NCBI GenBank assembly: GCA_018466975.1
Contig: CM031556.1
Coordinates: 1,860,001 to 1,924,000 of the forward strand
Length of the DNA: 64,000 bases
Direction of reading: 5' to 3'
Source: Sparassis latifolia
Taxonomy: Eukaryota; Basidiomycota; Agaricomycetes; Polyporales; Sparassidaceae
Shown: positions 21,405 through 33,200 of the stretch, piece by piece
Numbering within the stretch: the stretch's first letter is position 1
Layout of the letters: each line of letters begins with the position of its first letter
The notes under the pieces: generated by a model
Told to the model about the DNA's origin: nothing
Database searches by the model: none
Seen by the model: only the letters and a program-made list of their open reading frames with translations
Made by a program: the position numbers and the translations under genes

Positions 21405-23166
21405 ATGCTAGCATCGCTGCGGAAGGCGGGTTCTTTGACTCGGGTGAGTGAGACCATGGAGCCGCTCTCACCACGGGACTCACGTCACAATCCGCGCGTA
21501 TGACCTAGTTCGCGTCTGTGGGCCAGAGGCGTTTCCTCTCTATTCACGAATACCAATCCGTGAAGCTGCTCAACTCGGTATGTGGTCTCAGACATCTCGA
21601 CACCATAATTACTGAATCGACTCGATCAGTATGGCATCCCGACTCCGAAAAGCATTCCCGCTAGGTCGCCGGAGGAAGCGTTTGACGCAGCCAAGCAGTT
21701 TGGTAAGGAGCGTTCGTGCTCGAAACTATGTATTACTCATGCAAATCCGCTTAGGTGCCGATGGATGTGTTATCAAGGCTCAGGTCCTCGCCGGCGGACG
21801 AGGAAAGGGTAAGTTCGACAACGGCTTACAAGGTGGTGTACATAAAGTCGAGAGGTGTGCCTTGCGCTTCATTACCGCGTGGTCGGTCATGACTTTTTGT
21901 GTACTCGTAGCCCGGAGCAAGCGAAGGACCTTGCTAGCAAGATGCTTGGTGCAAAGCTCATCACCAAACAGACTGGTGCTGCTGGCCGAGTCTGCAACGC
22001 AGTACGTTGATCATCGCGTTCCACCGGATTAACTCCGACCTGACGCCATGCATAAACCCACAAGGTCATGTTGGCTGAGCGTCGAGACCCTTCCCACGAA
22101 TATTATGTTGCGGTGCTGAATGATCGTGGCACGGGAGGGCCCGTCTTGGTCGCGTCTGCTCAGGGAGGAATGAACATCGAGGAAGTCGCGGCAAAGGATC
22201 CCAACGCAATCTTCACGACCCCAATCGATTTCGAGAAGGGTCTCAGCAAGCCAGTCGCGCAAGATCTTGCCAAGAAGCTGGGTTTCAAAGGCGAGGATGC
22301 ACAGGAAGAAGCTGCAAGTATTTTCATCAACTTGTACAAGATCTTCAAGGACAAGGATGCTACACAAATCGAGATCAACCCCTTGGCGGAGACGTCTGAC
22401 GGCCATGTTCTCTGGTAAGCTATCAACGCGTCCTTCGAGTACGAACTTTGCCAAGTCTATAACTGGTGACAGTATGGATGCCAAGTTTGGGTTTGACGAC
22501 AACGCGGAATTCCGCCAGAAGGATATCTTTGCTCTTCGCGATATCACTCAGGAGGAACCTTCAGAAGTTGAGGCCCAGAAGGCCAACCTCAATTTCATCA
22601 AGCTCGATGGTAACATTGGCTGTTTGGTGAATGGTGCTGGTTTGGCCATGGCGACCATGGACGTTTTGGCTCTCCACGGAGGCAACCCTGCGAACTTCCT
22701 TGACGTTGGCGGGTGAGTGCGCTTGGAAGACTCAAGTAATGCACAACTTGCCTTACTGCATATTATCAGTGGTGCGACACCAGAAACGGTCAAGAAAGCA
22801 TTTGAAATATTGTTGAGAGATCCCAAAGTGAAGAGCATATTCATCAACATCTTCGGCGGTGTGCAATGCTCTCGTGTGATACCTTCTGCGCTGATCTTTT
22901 TTGGTGAAATCTTAGGTATTATGCGTTGCGATTATATCGCTGAGGGTGTCATCAAAGCTACGAAGGAGCTGTCCTTAAAAATCCCTCTGGTCGTTAGATT
23001 GAAGGGAACAAAGGAAGCTGAGGCAAAGCAGTACGTCATTAGAATGTGGCGTGTAACCCGCGCTGACTTCAACTGCAGGATGATTCGGGACTCGGGCTTG
23101 AAGATCATACCTTTTGATGGGCTCGATGAAGCAGCGGAGCGTGCCGTCGAGCTGGCTCATGCCTAG
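21405..23166 (+). CDS. LSC2: Succinyl-CoA ligase beta subunit, mitochondrial
   Basis: This is the TCA-cycle enzyme that makes succinate and a nucleoside triphosphate from succinyl-CoA. ATG 21405 gives the presequence [13 protein letters not shown]. The ATP-grasp domain then begins [20 protein letters not shown]. Blocks seen are [129 protein letters not shown] and [15 protein letters not shown]. It ends [10 protein letters not shown]. About nine introns are present, one splitting FGG from IMRCD. The frame is intact. Nucleotide preference (ADP or GDP) cannot be read with confidence. Confidence 0.94.
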
Positions 23167-23331
23167 ACTTCTACTCAAGCCTCTTTTTTGTCGAAGTTGA
23201 TGCAAGGAGTCTAGAAATAATCAATGCAATCACATTAATCGCGACGATCAGTAGAAGAGCGTATGTTGGCGTGCACAGGGTATGGTATAACAGCATTGCA
23301 AGACGAGGATCAGACAATATATACGATGTAT

Positions 23332-26300
23332 TTACCAGGTCGGCCGAGGGTAAGGAGCGTAAGAAGGTGGTGGATGGGCAACAGAAGACGACAAGACTGG
23401 CACTCCCGGAGCATGATCAAATCCGCCCCGAAGCTGTGGTCGATTCGCGGGAACACCAGGATACGCGCCCGGTGGCAATGCGGGCATAAGAACAGGGCTC
23501 CCTGCATACATGGGTTGTGCTTGCATCACGGGACTCATCATGGTTAGACCATTAGTCCGATTCTGCATCCCGTTAACCTGTTGAGGCAACCCGTTCTGCA
23601 TGTTTTGGGGTGGAGGAGCATATACTGGTAGCGCACCGCCTGGCGAAGGATATGGTAGTAATTGCGCCGGATAGGGTGAGGTTAATGGTCGCATTACTCC
23701 GCTGGGGGCTTGACCATTTGGTGAGGCTACAGACATCCACATTGGCTGGACGTACGCAGGAGGGGTGCCACTGAGTACCATTGGCCTAGGTGCAGGACTT
23801 GGTGCCATCTGCGGGGGATAAAAGACGGCAGGAGTGGGCGAATGGCTCATCATAGGGGAGGGATACGGTGAATACGCGGACCGCATATTGCTGCCGGGAC
23901 CGGGAGGCGAAAATGCAAAGGTCGGTTGGCGTGATATCGAACCGGACGGCGGCGAGTTCAGCGCAGGCAGAGTGGCACCTCGATTTGCAGAATTCACTGA
24001 TGTTGCAGGAACTTGTTGGAAAGCACGTGTCACATCATGCAGAGACATCCTAGAAGGTGGCCCAGATCCAGAAGGTGGTGGGGTTTCGCCGTCTTCAGAT
24101 TTCACATCTTGTAAAGTGAACGGTACGGCGGTCAGATCATCCGCAATCCCCTCCAACGAGTTCACAGACGGTAGCGCCGCCTTGTCGGATGCTTGCGACC
24201 ATACTGCTTTCAGATGCTCGGGATCTGGAGCTCGTGCTGGTGAATCTTTAGTGGGATACGTCCTCGGAGACTTCATCCAGGAGGAACTAGGTTGTGGAGG
24301 CGGTGTAGCCAATGCACGTTCAAGCTAAGACAAAAGTCTTGAGGGCTCAGTAACGAAGATGGACGAGAACACTTACGGATCGTGCCTTCTTCAAGTCATA
24401 CTCGCTCTCTGGCGCCGTGAAACGTTCGACAGCAATCGATGAGTCACCCTTATCCATTGGCAACAACTTAGTCGATTGAGCAGGTGCGGAAGAATGAGAA
24501 GGAGAAGGAACAGTCTGTTTGCTATGCATTGCACTGAGCTCAGAAGTCTTCTCACCTTCCAGCTCACTAGTGACAATAAAGTTGACTATTGCCGCCGGCT
24601 GTGAAACAGCGTCTGAACGTGCATCGCGATAGAAAGCAACATCCGAGCCAATAGGCATCTTGGGCTGTATTCTTGATTTGCCCGAGACGCCATTGATGGC
24701 TTGTGAGGGATCGCCATCACCTTTTGGAAGCGACGCCGTTGTGGAAAAAGCAGCCTCTGGTGGAGGTGAGCGGCTGATGGTGTCAAGCTTAGTGGCGTCA
24801 GTGTGCCGGATTTTCGAGGATATTAATTTCGTGTGGCTTTCCGGAGTGTTACCCAACTCCTGTAAACCCGTGAGGGGCACCACCTGTAAGGTCGATCTGG
24901 CGAGTTTCGAGGGCAGGTTTACCACGGGCCCGAATGTCTCTTCCATGATTGGCTTCAGACCAATATGTCCTCGTGGTAGCGAAATATTGTACCTCGCATG
25001 ACCCCTATAGAACTGTAGACGACCAAAGAGAGCTTCGGTAAGATTGCGTTGAGCGGTTCCATCAGAGGATATATCCCATGAGAAAATATTGCGCTGAGCG
25101 AGGAACTGAGACCTGGAAAGTCTCGGTTGCCTAGCACTAACTGGTTCTAAGGGCGTGGAGACGTGAGGAAGATTGACCACAAAATTATTCCATGCGGGTC
25201 TCGGAGACCTGGGTGGCTCGTACCCAGTCCTATCAAAAACTTCGTTAGGGTCATTGACGCTGGGTTCGAGAACACCAGTCTTCGGCCTGAGAGCTGGAGG
25301 AAGCCACTTCTGCTGCTCAGGAGGATCTGTCCGGTGATGCATACCGTCCAATGCTCCCTTGATGCGCAATATCGCATCATTCAACGCAGACATGGGCGCC
25401 TCACGATAGCTCGGTGTTAGCGGAGACCGCTGGGAGGCATGGTTCGGTAGTGCGGAGTGATTAGGACCAGAAAACCGAGCACTTTCCTCGTTGAATCGCT
25501 GATGAGAAGCAACCGCCTCTTGCGAGCCAGCAGAAGAATCCTCGCCAGATACGGACGAATCCTGAGTCACAACTTGTATCCTGGGATGTTCCAAGGGGAT
25601 TGCGGTGGTGGAATCCGTATTCTCCATCGAGTAATCACGGTAGTGAGATGGCTTGCGTCTCCACGATGCTGAATCGCTGCGACCAGAATCGGCGGAACCA
25701 TGCACGGTAGGTGCATGATTGTCGAAGAAGTCACTAGCAACAGCCCTAGTAGGACGAAGAGGTAAGCCTGCACCCTGTGAAATCTGCATGTCGGGTCGCT
25801 GTCGAGACTTTTCGGCACCAACGAGCTTGTCCAATTCTGAGAAATCGAAGACTTCTAAATTCTCATCCGCGCTGAGCGTCAAAGATTCCACTTCAGCCAG
25901 TAAAGGGGGAGGCGGATGCATCGGCGATATATCCGGATGCGAAGATGGTGATCGAGCAGAAGTTGCCTTGCTTCGCCACGACTCGCCTTCCCGTCCTGGC
26001 AAGTAAGTCTCAACATGGAAAGAGCTCCGGCGGCTTGTGGACGCCCCCTTGGAGAACAACGGCTTCGCGGATACTGGAGACGTCCCTTGGGAGGCTACGG
26101 GAGGATGCACTGGTTCAGCTAAAGCGACAACAGACTGCGCACTCCGCACAGCGTCCTGGATAAGCTTGTCTACCTGCCACTCAATGAGCACGAGGCATTC
26201 TCTCGAGAAAATGCAATTGCAAATACCTGACCGTCCGTAGCATCCGCATCAGGGTGAGATCGTGTTTTTGCCTGTTCCATAGTTTTCATCTTCTCTTCCA

Positions 26301-28517
26301 GTTCTGCGGCCTTCTGACGCGCTCGTTCCTTCTCCTTCTCTCGCTCTTCCTCTTCGTGCTGACGCCGAAGCTTAGCACGCTCAGCTGCACTGTGCATCGC
26401 AGCTTTGCGTACTTCTTCAATGTCTACGATAGGCATCGCCGAGGACTGCAGGCTTCTTTCCGTAGTCACAGGAGAGACTGGAGACAGCACATTGGTTGGC
26501 GATAGCGTTGCAGTCGGAAGTACCGAAGATGGCTCACCATCGTGAGGTGCTTCTGAAATCAAAGTGGCAGAGACCCTACTTTCTGACCCAGAAACCGTTG
26601 GTGCAGGCGGAGTTGGATGCGGCATCTCCGAAAGGTGCGGGGGTAACTGTCGAACTCCGTCCCTCAACGGTTCTGTGGAAGGAGACGGAGGGCCCATTGC
26701 CGTCGACCGTCGCGCCCAACTTTCGCTTGGGAGCTCTCCCGAAATACCACGAGGTGATGAACTTGCATGGGCAAAAGGTCCATAATGATCCCTTGAATGA
26801 CCTTGCGACGGTGTCCGCGTCATGCTGTGAAGAGGTGGGAAGGTAGCATCTCGCCGCGAAGCATCTCTGTCACGGAAACGTGACTGCTCGAATGGAGGAT
26901 GCCCAAAATGATCTCCGAATGCACGTCCATCGGGCGCCTTCTGCAACAGTTGAACACCTTGAGTATGAGGAGGTAGGTCACGAGCGAATCTCGTGTCTGT
27001 CGGTGAAGCAGTTTGATCAGAACGACTACCTCTTCTCATCAAATACGAAGTTGCTCCAGGTACACCCTGTCGGAGAGGTGCATGTGAGTAGGGCTCGAGT
27101 TTGTTTGACCGCTCATTAAAGAGGACTCGAGATGACTCTTGTGGGGAATGGTGCGACTGTGAGGATGTAGCAGAAGCAGGACCGTTTGGAAAAGGGTCTC
27201 GCTGCTGCTGAGGAAAGGTTGTAGTGATTCGCGACCGAGGCCAACTCCGGTCAAAATCATCTGCAAACCGGTCTTCCTTGCTCACTGGCTGATCGATTGA
27301 CAGCGTCCCCGCTTGCTTGGTAGAATCTGCTGCACTGGCTGTTGCCAACTCGGGGGTTGACTGCTGATGCACATCAGCCGGCTGGATCTTATATTGCCGT
27401 CCATCGTCAAACTCGATGACACCACCCAAGAAATTATCGTCGTCTTCTTCCATCTGTACATAGTGTCAGATGAGTATTTTCTGTTTCTGCAATGTACGAG
27501 CTGACCTCATCCCAATGGTGGGCATTTGGATCCAGGTGTACGCCGCGGAAGGTGTCTTCCTCTGCTGTGATAGCTTGCTTCTGTACTTCAGCCAATTCAG
27601 CTGCTTGCTTCTTCTCCATCAACTTCGTTGTCCGACCTTCGTTCCTCTACTGTCAGACTCTGAAGTCTAATGCAAGATAATACATTCATACCTTGCGCAA
27701 CCTCCGCTGCGGTTGGGAAATCAGCCGCCACAGCGTCCAGCTGCACGACCGCAGGCACAACTTTCGCATTTCCCCATGCAGATCTGCTGGAAGAAGGCTT
27801 CTTGTTGATACCATCAGAGATATCAGAGACTGAGCGTGGCTGTGGCTGGATGACTTTGCCAACGGTCGTAGGCTGTGGGGCGGGATGGCTAGGGGCAGGG
27901 GTGGGGACAGCAGGGGTCTTCGGATTGGTGGCAGATATCGGAGTGGGAGCTACTGAAGAGACCGTGGATGACGGTCGTGACCATCCAGGACCAGTCGTAG
28001 TGGACGGTTGTGGTGTGGCCGTCAGCTTGGTCGTCACTAGCCGAGAATGGGAAGGAGGCATCTGAAGAACAGGCTTTTCTACGGGTAGCTCAAACGGTCA
28101 GCAGACTTCTTGCAATAAGGAAATGGGAGGCGTACGACTTGAACTTCCGGTTTTCATCGTCGCAGACGCAGATAAAGTCTGGCCTGAAGGGGAGGTAGAA
28201 GAAGCTTTCTCAAGAAACTTCTTGTTGATATTGACATGGCTGAACCTCTTTGGATGCGGTACTGTCAATGTTGGTGGATTGTTAGCTCCAGGATGAAGCC
28301 CATTTGCAGAGCTCCCTCCCAGAGGGGTCGACGCCGAGCCTGGTGAGAGAGACAGAGGGCTTGCCTCTGCATTATGTCCGTCGGGCCTCTCCGCAACAAC
28401 AATCTCCTGGCCGGAGTCGCTAGAAAGCTCGTCAATGCCGGCCCCTACTTGCGCACTACTCGCTCCGACCACCTTCGTAGAGCTGTCAGACAAGTCGGTG
28501 ATCTCTGTATTGGCCAT
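23332..28517 (-). CDS. Very large low-complexity protein with conserved N-terminal motifs, function unknown
   Basis: I join four long reading frames through canonical introns (about 28079-28124, 27631-27695, 27454-27506, 26175-26227, 24326-24380) into one protein of roughly 1,650 residues. The start is ATG 28517 (MANTEITDLSDSS). Conserved-looking motifs are clustered at the N-terminus: PKRFSHVNINKKFLEK, VGKVIQPQPRS, DFPTAAEVAQ, EEDTFRGVHLDPNAHHWDE and EEDDDNFLGGVIEFDDGRQY. A highly charged helix (RAKLRRQHEEEEREKEKERA) follows near 26300-26400. The rest is Ser/Pro/Gln-rich disorder, ending in a Pro/Tyr-rich tail (SYAPYPRPTW). A resemblance to PRRC2/BAT2-type RNA-granule proteins is possible but weak. 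I do not assign a function. Confidence 0.75.
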
Positions 28518-28838
28518 AGACGCGTCGCGAGACGCTGTTTGCGGTGGTGGTCTTGGACCAGGAATATACACAGGCCTGAAAGGAAAGCCAGTGAATGGCT
28601 GACAAAGAACGGGGAATATGAGCAGAACTGTCTGTCTAGCACGCGGACATGAACTCACCTCGGTGCAGGAGAAAGACTGAACGAGCCCAGCCAAATGCCT
28701 GCGTCGACCAATAGGAGCCCATCGGCATCTTCCGTCAGCGTGTATCTTCCGCATTCGGACGTGCCTTGCGTTATTTCTTCGTTGCAATTATTCCTCTCCC
28801 CGTATATATTAGCCACGTCTTTTCTTTAACTATTCTGC
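28518..28838. other. Divergent promoter region (321 bases)
   Basis: It is shared by the large low-complexity gene and the RXT2-like gene. A GTGAGT donor near 28655-28660 on the minus strand suggests an intron in the 5' leader of the former. A GTATATATT TATA-like box at 28802-28810 lies about 30 bases before the RXT2-like ATG. Confidence 0.45.
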
Positions 28839-29912
28839 ATGTCGCCAGAACTCCCCGGTCGCGACCTCCCATCTGGGAGCCACCAACATGACACCAAACG
28901 AGTCGTGACCATCGTGGAAGATGACAAGTATCAGCATCCCAGGTATATCTTGCACGCTGCCCTCCATCACTATCTGCTTTAATGCGTCACTTATGGAACA
29001 GCATCGTTAGTCTCCCCTCGAACGACATGAACTCTTGGTATTATCCTTCTCAGGATTACAGCTCTGAAGAAGACGTCCACTCCAATTCGGTCCGAGGGAA
29101 CTGGGGTCAAAAGACTCTCGCCGATGCGAAATGGGTGCGCAGAGGCAAGATCGCGGCATGGAGACCCAGTTTGGAAGATTGGGAGGTACGCAGTGCCGCA
29201 CTAAGGAAGCTAATGCTAGCTTATCGTGTGCTGCCAGACAGAGGAGCGTGCACGAAAGCGCATTAAACTCTTGCTACCTGCCGAGAAGGACCATTCTGCA
29301 TCAGTCACACTACCACATCTTCGTTCCCCTTCTCCGCCGTTGATGGCTCCTTATCCTACTCCGAGCACGCAACACTTCTCCTACACTTCCTTTGTAATGG
29401 ACAAGGCAGTAACAGCGTCATTCCGATCTCCGCTTCTGGATGAGCTTGAGAGCGCTACGAACGGCCTTATTCAAGGCGAAGCAACTTTGCGGCGAGCGTT
29501 GGGGAGGCTGTGGCGGGTCATGAGTGAAGATCCGGATCAATGTTCAGGAGATGCTTCTCTCGTACCCAAGCGTGAAGACGACGAAGGAGACGACCAAGGC
29601 GACAAAGAACGAAGGCTCGCTCGTGCACCCGACCTTACCCCCGTTGTCAACAAGATCTTCCTGTCATCTTCTCCTGACACGGTATTCGATCCGGCGCATT
29701 TCCCTCATCCCGAAGCGCAGTTGGACCAGCTGGAGAAGTCCCTTGCTACTATACGAGAAGTTCAGGATGATGGCCGGGAATATGTGGAGCGCCTGGAAGA
29801 GATCAGGGATGGTTTGGGCGAGACACGGAATCAAAGAAGTGGTGTGTGGGATTTGATCCGCAGAAAAGCTATCAAGGAGTTACAGGACGTAGCTTCAGCA
29901 TCTGTATTATAG
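28839..29912 (+). CDS. RXT2-like protein (possible Rpd3L deacetylase complex subunit)
   Basis: ATG 28839 gives MSPELPGRDLPSGSHQHDTK. After two introns (28943-29002 and 29187-29240) the conserved part reads SVRGNWGQKTLADAKWVRRG, KIAAWRPSLEDWE and TEERARKRIKLLLP. This resembles the N-terminal domain of Rxt2 (acidic Ser/Asp stretch, then an RGN..K..A.WVRRGK pattern, then a basic helix). The C-terminal half contains helices and acidic stretches (KREDDEGDDQGDKE) and ends LQDVASASVL. Rxt2 belongs to the large Rpd3 histone deacetylase complex. The family call is tentative; another nuclear scaffold protein is possible. The gene model itself is well supported. Confidence 0.6.
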
Positions 29913-30203
29913 ACTTGATCTTCCTATACCGGATGCGATGAGTACTCCCGAGCCGATTGTCACTGCGGATGTGTCTTGACTCTCAACCGTATTCGCGCTG
30001 GTCGTCGTGCTCTCCCGGGTGCGCTGTACAGTATCTATCATGACTGGGTGGGCCAAGCGCCATACCGCCAAGGCTGTTTGCTACCAGCGCGCCCGAGGCG
30101 CCAGTGCACTGCCGGGCCCTAACGTCTGTGAGTTCCATCCGTGCTGCGACCAGGATTTCTTCTTGCTTCCACTTTACTCTCTACCTCATACCGCCTACAC
30201 ACC

Positions 30204-33200
30204 ATGGATGTACCAGACGTCTCTCTGCTATCTATCCATGACCCTGAACCTAAGCTGGCGATCTCCCCGACCGGTCCTTCCGTACCAGACGATATAATGT
30301 ACACGACGGATCACTATATGACGAAGTTGAGGAATTATGCACAATCCCTACCTTACTCCATCGAGCCATACTCTGAGATGCAAGAGCTGCTGGATGTAAT
30401 CCTGATACGTATAGCTCAGTGCGTCGAGGCGAAAGACTACGACCCAGGTTTGCTACAATGGGATAGCATGTTGACTTAGTAAGTGGTCGGAGACCCATTA
30501 ATTGTTCAGTGTCGGTACTCAATGTATTCTGACAGCTGGAGCATGCTCAAATACCCCATACCGAAACAGAAGAGAATCAACCTTGCAAAGGTTTACTTCC
30601 ATGTCTGCACCACTCCTGGGATGCCAAGCCATATTGTGGCTACTTGCTGCGACGCCCTGCACATGCTAACTAGGTCCAAGAAGAAGTTATCCATAGACGA
30701 CATGAGGCTGCCGTGGAAACCAATCTTCAACATTCTCAGCAAAGACCTCTTCCTGACAAGAAGACAATTTGAGATCAGGTGGAAAATATTTGTTCACCCC
30801 CTCCCACATGTGATTCTAACAAGTGCCATTCGTACCAGCCAAACGTCGTGGTACATGGGGTACATTGCTGACAATGTGCGGAGATTCTTCCATCCCGCCG
30901 CCATTGACGAGATGTTATCAACTTTCGTACCCATGATGAAGGGCACTAGTCTAAACGTGTGTGGTCCTCGACATGAAAATACCGCATGAACTAATCATTG
31001 GTATTCAGAGCATGCTCGCTGCTCAATACTATCTATTGACCTTCCTGCCCTTAACGCACCCACAATCCTATTTGCCCATGCTGTTCCGTTTGTGGGAGTC
31101 GGTGAATTCGTACATGTATGACGAACGCATGCTGCAGTTTCTGTCAACGCTGTCAGAGACGCACGTGGACCCGACCGTGAGTGATCCTCGTCGCATCGAG
31201 CAGATTCCAGACGACGCGGAATCCGACGATGAAGGAAGACCTATGTGGCCCAAAGACGATCTCCGGACGAAATGGCGTTGGTCAGGAATATACCAGGACG
31301 TCGGTATTTTCAATGACCATGACTGGCACTTCTTAATGTGCAAGTGCCTAGCTTCTATGGGTAAGTGCCGCCCGTTTCTCGGCGCATCGCCCACCGACCG
31401 TCCTTTCAGAGATTCCATTGGCAGATTCTGGCTCACTCACTACGGGAACAAATGCCGACAACCAGGCGAGTTTCGAGGTTGAGAGACTACCGAAGCCGGA
31501 TTGGAGAATATGTGGGTTCAAATCTTTCCGACCTTCACTATTACTGACCATCATAATAGCATCATTGGCTCGCATTATCGTCTACTCTATGGCCCCTGAT
31601 GGCATTGCGACACCAAACTCCAGAGCCCCTACTCCCACGTTCACACCATTTGCCTCAGGAACAGTAACGCCACTACCGCATCAGAACGGTGGTCTGGGCG
31701 ATTATTTGTCTGCACCACTTGCGAAGGGGGTACATCTGAAAGCACAAACTTATCTTGCTGGTTGTAAAGCTTTGGATTCTCTGGCGAGGCTTATCGCTTG
31801 CGTTGAAGGTTTCTTCCACCCCACTAATTCAGGAAGTTGGACTACTGATGTATGTGACTTATCTCCTATCAATCATTCCACTCGATTTGGTCTACCGAAG
31901 ATGCTGGTGTTGTCGTGCTAACTGCAGTACTTGTTCGCTTTTCGTAGTTGACTGCATTTATCAAATTCATTGTGTACGAGTTCAACAAAAGTAAGGATTC
32001 ACCTCTTCCACTAACGGACATCGCCCTCATGATTTGCACCAACCAGGATGGTACGAAGAGCAACAGCCATCGTGCAAGACACCGCTAGTCAGTCCTATTG
32101 TATCCTTTGATGAACGGTACAATAAATTTCCTTCGATCACAGCATCGCCGGTTGAATAAGGGGATGAAGCGCGAACTAGTCAAAACCCTCAGAACAGTAG
32201 CTTTCTTAGCCATGTTCTCTCCGGATAGTACTACAGTCAGCAACGTCCAGAGTTGTCTGAAGTCCATGAGCCTCATGGAACCGGATCTCATACTGCATCC
32301 GATTTTGGACCGTGCTGTACCTGCACTGGAAGCCCTGGTCGAGGTGAACGTTTACACGGGAATAGGTGGAGTAACTACTTACCTTGACGCAGACCCAACG
32401 TACGATGGCCGTAATTAAAGCGCTGGGCGCCGTGGCGCCAGCAATGGTCTGCCGTGAAGTTTACTACCCGGGTGCGAAGCACCTTATCCCAATCTTGGAA
32501 CTTCTGCTTCCAGGGATCGATCTGGTATGGATGACTTTGTTTACTTTGGCGTAAATGCCTAACAATTATGAACTAGAATGATCCACCTAAGACGGTCGGT
32601 CGCTATTACCGAACCTCGCCTGTAGTTCTGCTCGCTAATGCACTCGCGTACAGTTCTGTACAACCTCGTTCATTTTCGAGATTGCTCAGTACATCAAGTT
32701 CGGCGAATTATCTACTCGAGAAGTATCTCTAGGAGCTGGCGCCGACGTCGAGAAGGTCCCGTCTGAAGTGCCAGACCTGGACATGGGCACGCTCCCAGAA
32801 GGGATAGAACTGGACAATGAGGTTGAGTTGCCCAAAGCAGAAGAAGACGCTATCTTGAGACATATTTCTGAAAGCTTCGCTGATTGGGTGGCTGCTTTCC
32901 TGCGGAGAGTTATTCTCTTGTTCGAGAATTTGCCCGAAGAAGGTGCGAATGGTACGGCTGGTGGTGCCACTGAAGGTGTGTAAATCACATCGTCAGTTTT
33001 CCACATCCATCCATGCTCATGCATGAATCATCAGTGCAGCTGGTGGATGCTGTGTCGGGTGCTTTCAGCCAGATTTGTGTCCATCTTTCTGCTCCGCTCT
33101 ATGATATGGTACTCAACATGATATTTGACTACGCAAGTGCCAACGTTCGCTCCAACGCCGTGCGCGCTATACATCAATTGGTTGAGTGCGTAGCAAATGC

